From positions 74,614-138,613 of the forward strand of contig QXWX01000004.1 of NCBI GenBank assembly GCA_009911175.1: a DNA stretch of 64,000 bases, read 5' to 3'. Positions 53,610 to 63,046 of this stretch are shown piece after piece (the first letter of the stretch is position 1; the number at the start of each line of letters is the position of its first letter). Made by a program: the position numbers and the translations under genes. The notes beneath the pieces were generated by a model, which was given only the letters and a program-made list of their open reading frames with translations, had not been told where the DNA came from and did not search any database. Origin of the DNA: Lachnospiraceae bacterium. GTDB taxonomy: Bacteria > Bacillota_A > Clostridia > Lachnospirales > Lachnospiraceae.

Positions 53610-56225
53610 TTACTTCGCCTCATACCAGTTCTTTCCGGTATGCATATCCACGATCAGCGGCACCTGCAGATCTGCCGCCTGCTCCATCTGCTCCTGCAGG
53701 ATAGCTTTTACCTGCTCCAGTTCTTCCTCATATGCCTCGATGAGCAGTTCGTCATGCACCTGCAGAATCAATTTTGACTTCAAGCCTTTTTCCTTCAATT
53801 CCCGGGCTACCCCGATCATCGCAATCTTGATCACGTCCGCCGCCGTCCCCTGAATAGGCGCGTTCATAGCCACCCGCTCCCCGAAGCTGCGCTGCATGAA
53901 GTTGCTGGATTTCAGCTCCGGCACCGGCCTGCGCCGCCCAAACAATGTCACCACATAGCCGTTTTTCTTGGCATGGGCCACCTGCTTGTCCAGAAACTGC
54001 TTGACTCCCGGATAGGTATCAAAGTAATTCTCGATATACTGGGCCGCTTCTTTTCTCGTAATACTCAGATCCTGGCTCAGCCCGAAGGAACTGATCCCGT
54101 ACACGATCCCGAAGTTTACCGCCTTGGCATTGCGCCGCTGCAGGTCCGTCACTTCCTCAAATGGCACGTGGAATACCTGGGACGCCGTGGTTCTGTGGAT
54201 GTCCTGGGCCTCCCGGTATGCCTGGATGAGCTGGGCGTCCCCGGAGCAGTGGGCCAAAATCCGCAGCTCGATCTGGGAATAATCCGCGTCCACGAACACA
54301 CAGCCCTCCTTCGGAACAAAGACCTTCCGGATCAGCCGTCCCAATTCCATCCGAATGGGAATGTTCTGGAGGTTCGGGTCCGTGCTGCTGAGACGCCCGG
54401 TCGCCGTGATGGTCTGGTGGAATTTTCCGTGAATCCTTCCGTCCGATCCGATAAAATTGGCCAGCCCGTCCGCATAAGTGGACTTCAGCTTTGCAAGCTG
54501 GCGGTACTCCAGAATCTTCGCCACCACCGGGTAATCCGGCGCCAGCTTTTCCAGTACATCCGCCGCCGTGGAAAATCCGGTCTTTGTCTTTTTGCCGCCT
54601 GTAAGCCCCATATGCTCAAACAGAACCACTCCGAGCTGCTTGGGCGAATTGATGTTAAAGGTCTCCCCCGCCAGCTCATAGATTTCCTTTTCCAGTTCCA
54701 GTATCCTTGCGCCCAACTGGTCTCCGTATACTTTCAGCGCCTCCCCTTCGATCTTCACCCCTGCCAGCTCCATCTCATAGAGGGTAAACAAAAGGGGCAT
54801 CTCAATCTCCGTAAACAGGTCATACATGCCCGCCGCTTTTAACTTCTCTGTCAAAGGCTCCGCCGCCTTGTAAGCCGTATAAGCTTCGTAGCAGGCACGC
54901 ATGGAGGCGTCTGCCTTTTCGTTGATGAGCAGGTGAAGCTGCTCTCTGGCCACGTCCTCGTATCCGTAATCATTTTTCAGAGGGTTCAGCAGATACGCCG
55001 CCACCGTGGCGTCAAAGCAATGCTCCCTGCGGGTGATGGGCAGCTCCGGCAGATATTTTTTCAGGTCAAACATCACGAACCGCTCCACTGCGTCCGCCAC
55101 TTCGCACAGCTTTCCGAACATGTATCCCATATCCATGTCCATATCGCAGGGTATGGAATAGATCTGCTCCTCCCCATAGCAGACGGCGATCCTGCCGTAT
55201 CCCGACGCATGGGCAAACAGAGGCAGCACATTTCCCCCGTCCTCGGAAACCGCGATCCCCACCGCAGCCGACTTCTTTGCCTCCTCAAAAATTCGTTCCA
55301 GCAGGCCGGTATCCGTCACTTCCTGAAAATGATCCTCCACCGCATTGGTATCGGCCTCCACATCAAACCGGCTGAGCAGATTTTTGAACTGCAGCCGCTG
55401 GAAATAGTCGTGGGCTTCCTTTGTGTAAGGATTGCCGAACCTGGCCTGTTCCAGGTCAAAACCGATCTCTACCCGGGTATCGATGGTAGCCAGCGTCTTG
55501 CTCATGCACGCCTGATCCCAGTACTCCTGCAGGTTCTTGCTGGCCCTGGGGGGCTTGATCTCCGCCGCATGGGCATAGGCATTTTCAATGGAGCCGTATT
55601 CCTGGATGATCTTGGTGGCGGTCTTTTCCCCCACCCCCGGCACCCCCGGGATATTATCCGAAGCGTCTCCCATGAGCGCCTTCACGTCAATAAATTCCGT
55701 GGGAGTCACTCCGTAAGCTTCCTTCACATCCGCGGCATAGTAATCCGTCACCTCGGTTCTGCCCTGCTTTGTCCTGGGAATCCGGATCTTCACATGCTCC
55801 GTGGCAAGCTGCAGCGTATCCCGGTCCCCGGAAATAATTGACACCTCCATCCCCTTTTCCTCGCAGGTCCGGGAAATGGTCCCCAGCAGGTCGTCCGCCT
55901 CCAGCCCGGCCTGCTCCACGATCTCGATCTGCATAGCCTCCAGCACTTCCTTGATCACCGGAACCTGCTGCCGCAGTTCTTCCGCCATGGGCTTTCTCGT
56001 CCCTTTGTAGTCCGCGTACATCTCATGCCGAAAGGTTGGCGCGTGGACGTCAAAGGTGACCGTCAGATATTCCGGTTTTTCCTCGTCCAGGATCTTGAAC
56101 AGGATATTCAAAAACCCGAAGATGGCGTTGGTGTGCAGCCCTTCCGAGTTGGTCAGATCCGGCACCCCGTAAAATGCCCGGTTCAGAATACTGTGTCCGT
56201 CAATCAAAACAATTTTTTCGTTCAT
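53610..56225 (-). CDS. polA: DNA polymerase I
   Basis: Protein of 871 residues for Okazaki fragment processing and repair. The 5' nuclease domain (about 1-290) has VLIDGHSILNRAFYGV-like IVLIDGHSILNRAFYG, DVKALMGDASDNIPGV and the GVGEKTA helix-hairpin-helix. The polymerase domain has DADYSQIELRILAH (motif A), RRNAKAVNFGIVYGIS (motif B) and QVHDELLIEA (motif C). The middle proofreading domain lacks the D-x-E of motif Exo I (here AVGIAVSEDGGN), so it should have no 3'-5' exonuclease, as in other Firmicutes. Confidence 0.98.
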   Translation of the reverse strand: MNEKIVLIDGHSILNRAFYGVPDLTNSEGLHTNAIFGFLNILFKILDEEKPEYLTVTFDVHAPTFRHEMYADYKGTRKPMAEELRQQVPVIKEVLEAMQIEIVEQAGLEADDLLGTISRTCEEKGMEVSIISGDRDTLQLATEHVKIRIPRTKQGRTEVTDYYAADVKEAYGVTPTEFIDVKALMGDASDNIPGVPGVGEKTATKIIQEYGSIENAYAHAAEIKPPRASKNLQEYWDQACMSKTLATIDTRVEIGFDLEQARFGNPYTKEAHDYFQRLQFKNLLSRFDVEADTNAVEDHFQEVTDTGLLERIFEEAKKSAAVGIAVSEDGGNVLPLFAHASGYGRIAVCYGEEQIYSIPCDMDMDMGYMFGKLCEVADAVERFVMFDLKKYLPELPITRREHCFDATVAAYLLNPLKNDYGYEDVAREQLHLLINEKADASMRACYEAYTAYKAAEPLTEKLKAAGMYDLFTEIEMPLLFTLYEMELAGVKIEGEALKVYGDQLGARILELEKEIYELAGETFNINSPKQLGVVLFEHMGLTGGKKTKTGFSTAADVLEKLAPDYPVVAKILEYRQLAKLKSTYADGLANFIGSDGRIHGKFHQTITATGRLSSTDPNLQNIPIRMELGRLIRKVFVPKEGCVFVDADYSQIELRILAHCSGDAQLIQAYREAQDIHRTTASQVFHVPFEEVTDLQRRNAKAVNFGIVYGISSFGLSQDLSITRKEAAQYIENYFDTYPGVKQFLDKQVAHAKKNGYVVTLFGRRRPVPELKSSNFMQRSFGERVAMNAPIQGTAADVIKIAMIGVARELKEKGLKSKLILQVHDELLIEAYEEELEQVKAILQEQMEQAADLQVPLIVDMHTGKNWYEAK

Positions 56226-56396
56226 AGGAGCTTCTCCTTCTATATAAATTTCACATCTTTTTCCAAATCATACAAGATAGTATACACTAAAAGAAATCTT
56301 TTTAAAAGGAGTTTTTTTCCCTCCCATTCCGTCTGCGGATATGTTATAGTAGGAAATGGCTGAAAGTGTAAAAAGTGAAAAGGAGAATCGGATATT

Positions 56397-57068
56397 ATGA
56401 ATCAGCAGAATACTGCACATTTGGACGGCATTATATTTGACGTGGACGGAACACTGTGGGATTCCACGGAGCAGGCCGCCCAGGTCTGGACCCGGGCCGT
56501 TCGGGAGCATACAGATCTGAATACCCGGGTGAGCGCAGATCGGCTGCGGGGCCTCTTTGGAAAGACCATGACGGAAATCTCCGGCGCGTTATTTCCCACC
56601 TTGTCGGAGGCCGAACAGGCGAAAGTCATGGAAGCCTGCTATGCTTACGAAAATGCATATCTGGAAGAACATCCCGGCGTACTCTATGAGGGCGTTGCGG
56701 AGACATTCCGCACATTGGCGGAGAGAACCAACCTCTACATTGTCAGCAACTGCCAGTGCGGGTATATTGAGCTGTTCCTGCGTGCCGCCGGACTGGAGGA
56801 CTGTGTAAAGGACCATCTTTGCTATGGGGAAACGCTGGTCTCCAAAGGCCGGACCATCCGCCTGCTGATGGAGAGAAACCACCTGGAGCATGTGGTCTAT
56901 GTGGGGGATACCCAGGGCGACGCGGATGCCTGCAGGGAAGCGGAAATCCCCTTCATCCTTGCGGAATACGGATTCGGCGACGTGCCCGATGCCAGGCAGC
57001 GGATTCAAAAGATTTCTGAATTGTGCGAGCTGCTGAGTGAAAAGAAAGGAAATGCTCATGAAAAATGA
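56397..57068 (+). CDS. HAD family hydrolase (phosphoglycolate phosphatase-like)
   Basis: Protein of 223 residues. Nucleophile Asp is in IIFDVDGTLWDST (motif I), motif II Ser is in LYIVSNCQCGY, Lys in TLVSKGRTI and the acidic pair in VVYVGDTQGDADACREA (motif IV). A cap domain of the helical type lies at about 20-85. AGGAG precedes the ATG. Overlaps the nitroreductase start by 11 nt. Confidence 0.93.
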   Translation: MNQQNTAHLDGIIFDVDGTLWDSTEQAAQVWTRAVREHTDLNTRVSADRLRGLFGKTMTEISGALFPTLSEAEQAKVMEACYAYENAYLEEHPGVLYEGVAETFRTLAERTNLYIVSNCQCGYIELFLRAAGLEDCVKDHLCYGETLVSKGRTIRLLMERNHLEHVVYVGDTQGDADACREAEIPFILAEYGFGDVPDARQRIQKISELCELLSEKKGNAHEK

Positions 57069-57813
57069 AGTACTGAAACAATTAGCAAACCGAAAATCAG
57101 TAAGGGTTTTTGAAGACCGGGAGATTCCCCGGGAGGACAAAGCAGCCATCATCACAGCCGCAGCCATGGCTCCCACTGCAGGCAACCAGCAGCTCTACAC
57201 CATCCTGGATGTAACCGACCAGGAATTAAAGGATCGTCTGGCCGACCTCTGCGACCACCAGCCCTTTATAGCGAAAGCCAACCTGGTGCTGGCCTTTTGC
57301 GCAGACTGTAAAAAATGGTACGACGCCTTCGCTGCTGCCGGATGCAGCCCCCGCAGACCGGGCGCCGGGGATCTTCTTCTGGCAGTCGATGACGCACTGA
57401 TCGCCGCGCAGAATGCGGTCACCGCGGCCGAAAGCCTTGGGATCGGCTCCTGCTACATCGGCGATGTTATGGAAAACTGCGAACAGATGCGTGACTTGCT
57501 GCAGCTTCCCAGGTATGTATTCCCTGCTGCCCTTCTGGTCTTCGGCTATCCCACCGAACAGCAAAAAAACAGGAAAAAGCCGCAGCGGATTGACGAAAAA
57601 TATCTTGTTCATGAAAATACATACCATCCAATGACTGACCGGGAGCTGGCTGACATGCTCGCCTATAAGGCCGGGGAAAAGGATTATGACGCATGGATCC
57701 AGGCATTCTGCGATCGGAAGTATAATTCTGATTTTTCAAAGGAAATGAGCCGGTCTGTAGGGGTATATCTCCGGGATTTTCTTGACGGCGCGGAAGAATC
57801 GCTCGATGAATAA
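57058..57813 (+). CDS. Nitroreductase family flavoprotein
   Basis: FMN-dependent oxidoreductase of 251 residues. The FMN-binding start NRKSVRVFEDREI and MAPTAGNQQLYTILDV, plus GIGSCYIGDVMENC, match the family. Unlike the minimal type, it has a C-terminal extension (about 185-251) with Cys and charged residues. ATG 57058 has AAGGAA 6 nt before it and overlaps the HAD stop. Possible substrates include nitro compounds and quinones. Confidence 0.92.
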   Translation: MKNEVLKQLANRKSVRVFEDREIPREDKAAIITAAAMAPTAGNQQLYTILDVTDQELKDRLADLCDHQPFIAKANLVLAFCADCKKWYDAFAAAGCSPRRPGAGDLLLAVDDALIAAQNAVTAAESLGIGSCYIGDVMENCEQMRDLLQLPRYVFPAALLVFGYPTEQQKNRKKPQRIDEKYLVHENTYHPMTDRELADMLAYKAGEKDYDAWIQAFCDRKYNSDFSKEMSRSVGVYLRDFLDGAEESLDE

Positions 57814-57831
57814 TTCCAGAGCCCCCTGTTG

Positions 57832-57935
57832 TTTCAGACTTGCAGGTCAAAAACTTTGAATTTGCATGAAGTTTTCGGCCTGCAAGTCTGAAGCTTTGAT
57901 TTTGTACGGTATTTTCGGCCTGCAAGTCTGAAATG
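57832..57935. repeat. Direct and inverted repeats between convergent genes
   Basis: Two 40-nt tandem copies (about 57852-57891 and 57892-57931) end in TTTTCGGCCTGCAAGTCTGAA. An inverted copy TTCAGACTTGCAGG lies at 57833-57846, so a hairpin can form with either direct copy. Located between the convergent nitroreductase and unknown genes, where it may terminate both. Confidence 0.65.
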
Positions 57936-57948
57936 ATTCCATGCCGTT

Positions 57949-58524
57949 TTATGCCCGAATATCCAGCCCTCCCGCCGTGCCGGATTTCCCGGATACCATG
58001 GACGTGATGCTCTCGTCTGCAAAAATCTCATCCAAAACACCCGCAGGAATCTGATTTCCATATGTCCAGCCGGGCACCCTCGCTTTTACAGCTCCTGCGA
58101 CCTTTCTTGAAACGCTTATTTCGAACTGTCCCAAAGTCCATGCCGCAGCCGCACGGTCGCTTTTCTTTAACGTTTTATAATATGCATTCTTTGCCTGCGC
58201 CATCTCTTCCCATTCGGCTTCATTGTCGCCGGACATGCCGTTATATTTGTAAAACGCATCTTTCACGCTGTCAAAAACACGCTGCTTCATTTCATCCGAC
58301 ACCTGGATGATCTTTCTTGCGTTTGGGTTGTTTGTGACGCACATTCCTTCAACACCATACGAATTTTTGTAATGTCCGGTAAGCAAATCCTCCAGCGTAT
58401 TCCTGCCGCCGGCATTGGGTCTTCTGGATCCCCCGCCGAAAAGCGGCATGTTCGCATGGATTCCGCGTCCGTGCATTCCTGAAAAAAGCCGCATGATTCC
58501 CTGATAGTGATTCCCTATATACAT
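57949..58524 (-). CDS. Uncharacterised protein behind a LytTR/GHKL operon
   Basis: Protein of 191 residues, not recognised. It starts MYIGNHYQGIMRLFSG, has a Gly/Arg-rich stretch (RGIHANMPLFGGGSRRPN), then NTLEDLLTGHYKNSYGVEGM and a helical charged centre (about 75-145). No signal peptide or membrane helix. ATG 58522-58524 has AGGAGG 8 nt upstream. It follows the kinase gene by 18 nt, so it is the third gene of the operon. Function unknown; possibly a target or modulator of the two-component system. Confidence 0.75.
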   Translation of the reverse strand: MYIGNHYQGIMRLFSGMHGRGIHANMPLFGGGSRRPNAGGRNTLEDLLTGHYKNSYGVEGMCVTNNPNARKIIQVSDEMKQRVFDSVKDAFYKYNGMSGDNEAEWEEMAQAKNAYYKTLKKSDRAAAAWTLGQFEISVSRKVAGAVKARVPGWTYGNQIPAGVLDEIFADESITSMVSGKSGTAGGLDIRA

Positions 58525-58542
58525 GATCAATCCCTCCTGTAT

Positions 58543-60042
58543 CTATTCAAATCCAACCGGGTTCCAAACTCCATCCTCATCTCTCCTCTCATTTTTCATC
58601 ATCACAGACAGGATGAACACCCTGCCGTTCACCTTAAAATCCATTGTCCCCTGGTACTTCCTTGCCGTACTTTTGATATTGGAAAGCCCGATCCCATGGG
58701 ACTCCCTGTCCTCCTTGACGGTTTCCGGGAACTCATCCTGCCCTTTCTTTACCAGCCGTCCGTCGAAACTGTTCTCTATCTTTAAGATCAAAAGATTTCC
58801 TTTCTGCAAAGAACCCAGCCGGATAAAAGTGTCCGCCCCCGGTTCTTCCGCTTTAAGCCTTCTGCACGCCTCAATGGCGTTATCCAAAGCATTTCCCAGG
58901 ATAATGCCCACATCATAGCTCTGGATCTTAAGCCCCGGCGGGAACAGCAGCCCGTCCGTCTCCAGTTTCAGATCCGGAACTTCCCGCAGGGCTTCATAAT
59001 ATTTCATGTTCAGCAGGGTATCCACAATCCCATTCCCTGTCCGAAAACGGATCTCCAGCTTCTCGAACGTCCGGTTCAGCTCCGCCAGATAGTCTTTCAG
59101 TTCCGCATGCTCTTTTACACCGTCCTCTGCCAAAAGCCGCTCCATCACTAAGACGGTATTTTTCATATCGTGCTTCATACTCCGGATGCCGGAATAGACA
59201 CGCTCCATCTCTTCCATGTGTTCCTGCAGGCCCGCCACCTGTTTTTCCAGGATGATCCTGCTGCTCCTCTCCCGGTTCAGATAGATCATATCCTGAAACA
59301 GCTTCACCCCATACAGAATGGAGAGCAGTGACAAAAGCAGGATGGCGGGGATGACCGCCACCAATATCGGATATCTGTCATACAAAATTTGGGGGGCGCC
59401 GTCCTCCATTGCGACTATGATGATGCGCAGCAGCAGACAGAGCATCAGCCCCACAGCAGACGGAGTAAGGAGAAATAAAAGTTCTGTCCTGCGGATACCG
59501 TATTCTTTTTCACGGAAATCCCTCACAATCTTTCTCAGAAGCAGATACAAAGCCAGCGACATCATCAGGTATTGCAGAATCCATCCGCCGATCAGCCCGG
59601 CATTTACCGCGGCGGCAAAAGACCTTTTCGAAACAAATATACCCTTCCCCGCGCACCAGTTCCAGAAGTCCAGCATCCCGTCCCCAAGCTCTCCGATCCA
59701 TATAACCGCCATATAACGGCTGATATCCGAAACTGCCTGAAACGTTACCACAAGAAACGCCGTGATCAGGCAAAAGGCTTTATAAAAGCAAAAGGCAATA
59801 ACCGTCAAAAAGCACAATGCCGCCGCCAGTCTCCAGGCTGCTGCCCTGTACTCCCAGCTCTCCGGCTCTCCCACCCGGGACATTGCCAGTTTCAGCACCG
59901 TATACGAAGCCGCAGCCGCCAGTCCATTCCACCGTTTGTCCCTGATCCTGCCCGTTAGAAAGCTTCCGTAAAAATACTGCAGGCAGCATCCCTGGGAGGT
60001 GTAAAGCAGTACCGGAAAAAGAATGCTTATGGCTTCAGACAC
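58543..60042 (-). CDS. AgrC-like GHKL sensor kinase
   Basis: Protein of 499 residues. The N-terminal half has six to seven membrane helices (to about 225). A coiled coil leads to the H-box region RSMKHDMKNTVLVMERLLAE with the phospho-accepting His, and to the GHKL ATPase with GIILGNALDNAIEACRRL (N-box) and HGIGLSNIKSTARKYQG. I use the GTG at 60040-60042, 8 nt after GGAGG, instead of an earlier GTG at 60051. It overlaps the regulator by 8 nt. No AgrB/AgrD-like genes are near. Confidence 0.92.
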   Translation of the reverse strand: MSEAISILFPVLLYTSQGCCLQYFYGSFLTGRIRDKRWNGLAAAASYTVLKLAMSRVGEPESWEYRAAAWRLAAALCFLTVIAFCFYKAFCLITAFLVVTFQAVSDISRYMAVIWIGELGDGMLDFWNWCAGKGIFVSKRSFAAAVNAGLIGGWILQYLMMSLALYLLLRKIVRDFREKEYGIRRTELLFLLTPSAVGLMLCLLLRIIIVAMEDGAPQILYDRYPILVAVIPAILLLSLLSILYGVKLFQDMIYLNRERSSRIILEKQVAGLQEHMEEMERVYSGIRSMKHDMKNTVLVMERLLAEDGVKEHAELKDYLAELNRTFEKLEIRFRTGNGIVDTLLNMKYYEALREVPDLKLETDGLLFPPGLKIQSYDVGIILGNALDNAIEACRRLKAEEPGADTFIRLGSLQKGNLLILKIENSFDGRLVKKGQDEFPETVKEDRESHGIGLSNIKSTARKYQGTMDFKVNGRVFILSVMMKNERRDEDGVWNPVGFE

Positions 60043-60742
60043 TGGACACACCTCCGCTCTGCAGGTGCCACATATACGTCTTTACGAACTCCCCGTATTT
60101 TTTCTTTGCCAGATACACTTTGTTGCCTCCGGTGAGGCTGATGCTGTCACTGGCGTATTCCGTGATATAATCCATATTCACGATATATGCCCGGTGGCAG
60201 CGGTAAAAGCTCTTCCCGAGCTGCCCTTCCAGTCCTTCCATGGTTCCGTAGATCTCGATATTCTCTTTTTCCCCGGCCGTATGAATCTCCACCTTCTTGC
60301 CCCGGCTCTCGATATACAATATGTCCGCCTGATCCAGCGTCAGATTTCTCGTTTTTATGAATAATCCGTGCTTTTCCTGCTTTCTTGCCGCTTCTCTGAC
60401 CGCACGTTCCAGCACCTCCGCAAATTTCGTCTCATCCACAGGCTTCAAAAGGTACTGGAAGGCGTACAGGTCTAAAGCTTCAAACACATATTCTTTCATT
60501 GCGGTGACAAAGATCAGCACCGTTTCCTCCTGGCTCTTCCGGAGTTTTCTCGCCGTTTCTATGCCGTCCATCCCTTCCATCTGTATATCCAGAAACACCA
60601 GGTCGAACCGCTTCCCGGATGCCAGCAGGTCAGCCCCCGCAGCATAAGCCTCTATGCGGCTTTCTGGCTTCTGCCCCTGGATCAGCCTGCACAGATATTC
60701 CCGGATCACTTTTTCATCCTCCACAACCGCTATATCCAACAT
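60035..60742 (-). CDS. LytTR-family response regulator
   Basis: Protein of 235 residues. Receiver domain (about 1-120) with VVEDEKVIREYL, phosphorylation Asp in DLVFLDIQMEGMDGIE (about 54), and LLKPVDETKF. LytTR DNA-binding domain (about 135-235) with ILYIESRGKKVEIHT and FYRCHRAYIVNMDYI. Coupled to the GHKL kinase gene. A hairpin lies 140 nt upstream of its start. Confidence 0.94.
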   Translation of the reverse strand: MLDIAVVEDEKVIREYLCRLIQGQKPESRIEAYAAGADLLASGKRFDLVFLDIQMEGMDGIETARKLRKSQEETVLIFVTAMKEYVFEALDLYAFQYLLKPVDETKFAEVLERAVREAARKQEKHGLFIKTRNLTLDQADILYIESRGKKVEIHTAGEKENIEIYGTMEGLEGQLGKSFYRCHRAYIVNMDYITEYASDSISLTGGNKVYLAKKKYGEFVKTYMWHLQSGGVSSV

Positions 60743-60882
60743 TCATCACCTCAGATCCCAATCCGGATAAACCGGAACCAATAGATTCTATTTTGTACAA
60801 GATCCTGCTTTTAAATCCCGAAAAGGGAGTCACATGTTATATCGGCAGAAATCCGCCATTTTTCAGTCCTATGGAATGAAAT

Positions 60883-60928
60883 GACCACTTTTCGGGAACG
60901 AAAGGAAATATGTTCCTGAAAAGTGGTC
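60883..60928. repeat. Hairpin between the LacI relic and the LytTR operon
   Basis: GACCACTTTTC and GAAAAGTGGTC form perfect 11-nt arms; with the inner GGAAC/GTTCC the pairing is 16 of 17. It may be a terminator for the LacI relic or, less likely, an operator. Confidence 0.55.
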
Positions 60929-60966
60929 TGCCCATCTATAACACCCTGATTTGAATTGTGGTCATT

Positions 60967-61340
60967 TTATCTGTTCTTCGTAGTCTCCCGGATGATCAGT
61001 TCCAGCTCAAATGCATTTCCCGTATTTTTGCATTCCCGGTTTTCCATCTGTGCCACCAGCAGCTCCACAGCCTTAACGCTCATTGCCTCGATAGGTACGT
61101 TTAAGGTCGTCAGCCTGGGATTACAGTATTCCGCCTGTTCAATATTATCAAAGGATGCCAGCATGATATCATCCGGCACCTGAATACCGTGGTTGCGCAG
61201 ACAGTTCAATACGCCGATGGACATGACATCCGTATCCACTGACCCTGAGCCAATCGCCGCAGTCAGTACAGCGATTCTTTTCTAAGGATTCCTTAATATG
61301 CAGCAGATCCTCTTTGGCTTTTTGTCCACGATAACAAGTT
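60967..61340 (-). pseudogene. LacI-family regulator, C-terminal remnant
   Basis: The C-terminal effector-binding part is clear: DTDVMSIGVLNCLRNHGIQV, PDDIMLASFDNIEQAEY, and NPRLTTLNVPIEAMSVKAVE. Upstream, pieces such as YRGQKAKEDLLHIKESLEKN continue in a different frame and no HTH domain is present. The gene is truncated and frameshifted. It lies just downstream of the AAA-ATPase gene. Confidence 0.82.
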
Positions 61341-61354
61341 GCAAATTCAGCCGT

Positions 61355-63046
61355 TTATCTTTCTGCTAACATGACCTTACACCGCTTTTTATAACATGCA
61401 ATTCCGTATTTTAAGATATGCTCTACCCCGTCGTCCTCCAGGTCATCTTCATATCTGGTATACGCGATCTGTTTTAATGCTTCCTTGCACGCCGCATCCA
61501 AATCTCCGTCATGCGCATATTTTACTTCTATGATAATTCCCATATCTCCGGTATCCGGTTCCGCGAGGATATCCGCATAGCCTTCGCCCATTTCCTGGTT
61601 AGACGAAATGCCCCATCGGTCTTTCACTCCCAGGATTCCAACTAAAACACCATGATAAAAGTTCTCTTTCATATCTTTTTTTATAAACGTATCCCGGATA
61701 CTGATTGACCTTCTTAGATATTCAGTAAAAACTTTTTCTACAACCTCTGCATCTCCCTTCTGCAGGGCATTACAGAAGCGGTTCAGCGTATCCCCATCCT
61801 TCCGGACATTCTCTTTAAAGAATTCCATAATCTGTGTCACATAAATATCCCGGATCTCCAGATTTGGAATCGCCAGTTTCATCTGCCTTCCCTCTGCTTT
61901 TCCCCGCTGGGTCAGATAACCGGTGGTGAAAAGCAGACTCCAGATATTATCAATCGTCTGATAAATCTCCGGATACGTAAGTTCCTGATGGATTTCTTTT
62001 ATAATGATTTCCCCTGCTACCAGACGTTCAATCTCCCGTTTTGTCGTAGCATTTGCCGATTCCTGGATAAACCGCTTCACTGCATCGTTACTGCTGGTGT
62101 TGATCCAGTAGTTTTCCGGCTGAACATTCGATTCGCTTCTGATTCTGTCACAATGATTCAGCACATCCCACGGACAATACACTTCCGCATTTCCAAACTG
62201 GTAGCCATCGTACCATCTTTTTACCTCATCATAATGATCCGCTGCATCATAATACTCAAGAAGGCCCCTCACTTCTTTATCTGTAAAACCAAAATATTCA
62301 TCAAAACGCTCATCTGCAATCGTCAATACTTTCAGATTATTAAGCCCGGTAAAGATACTCTCCTTAGAAATCCGAAGACATCCTGTCAGAACCGCTAATT
62401 TCAAACTGTTGTTTGTTTTGAGTGCCTCTCCAAGTAGATTACGAATCAATGAAATCATCTGGTCATAATATCCATTCGCATGAGCCTTTGCCAAAGGGAC
62501 GTCATATTCATCAATTAGCAGAATGACCTTTGCGCCATGATGCTTCTCCAACAATTCCGATAGGACTCTCAGGCTATTACAAAATACCGCTTCCGACATA
62601 TTATCATCCAGAAGTTTACAGTATTCCGCTTTGTCCTGTTCACTTAAGGCATCACTCTCCAAAAGGTATTGTACTTTTGCGGGAACTCTCTTCATAATCT
62701 GAACTGCCATTTCAAATGCCATTTCATAGTTCCATGCGTCAATCCCTTTCAAGGAAATCGAAAGAACTGGATACTTCCCCATATATTCTTCACAAAGCGA
62801 AGCCTCTTTTGAAATTTCCAGCCCATCAAAGATACTCTTATCCCCATTCAATGAGAAAAAGTGTTCCAGCATACTCATATTCAACGATTTTCCGAATCTT
62901 CTCGGGCGGGTAAAAAGATTTACCGCCCCCCAATTATGAAGTAAGTCAGCAATAAGTCCCGTTTTATCCACATAGTAAAAATCTTCTTTCATCATATCTT
63001 CAAAATTTTCAATTCCTATCGGGAGTTTCTTCTTTCGCACATCCAT
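61355..63046 (-). CDS. AAA-ATPase-like protein with PD-(D/E)XK nuclease domain
   Basis: Protein of 563 residues. It begins MDVRKKKLPIGIENFEDMMK, with the family-typical YVDKTGLI and the P-loop variant FTRPRRFGKSLNMS (about 45-58). Walker B is VILLIDEYDVPLAKA. Then WYDGYQFG and the C-terminal nuclease-like core YADILAEPDTGDMGIIIEVK. This is PF09820 plus PF08011, common in gut anaerobes. I start at ATG 63044-63046. Role unknown. Shares the RxF/YGK P-loop with the gene at 44494. Confidence 0.88.
   Translation of the reverse strand: MDVRKKKLPIGIENFEDMMKEDFYYVDKTGLIADLLHNWGAVNLFTRPRRFGKSLNMSMLEHFFSLNGDKSIFDGLEISKEASLCEEYMGKYPVLSISLKGIDAWNYEMAFEMAVQIMKRVPAKVQYLLESDALSEQDKAEYCKLLDDNMSEAVFCNSLRVLSELLEKHHGAKVILLIDEYDVPLAKAHANGYYDQMISLIRNLLGEALKTNNSLKLAVLTGCLRISKESIFTGLNNLKVLTIADERFDEYFGFTDKEVRGLLEYYDAADHYDEVKRWYDGYQFGNAEVYCPWDVLNHCDRIRSESNVQPENYWINTSSNDAVKRFIQESANATTKREIERLVAGEIIIKEIHQELTYPEIYQTIDNIWSLLFTTGYLTQRGKAEGRQMKLAIPNLEIRDIYVTQIMEFFKENVRKDGDTLNRFCNALQKGDAEVVEKVFTEYLRRSISIRDTFIKKDMKENFYHGVLVGILGVKDRWGISSNQEMGEGYADILAEPDTGDMGIIIEVKYAHDGDLDAACKEALKQIAYTRYEDDLEDDGVEHILKYGIACYKKRCKVMLAER

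Noticed and set aside
57832..57935. CRISPR array
   Set aside because: Only two direct 40-nt units without true spacers, one inverted copy, and no cas genes.
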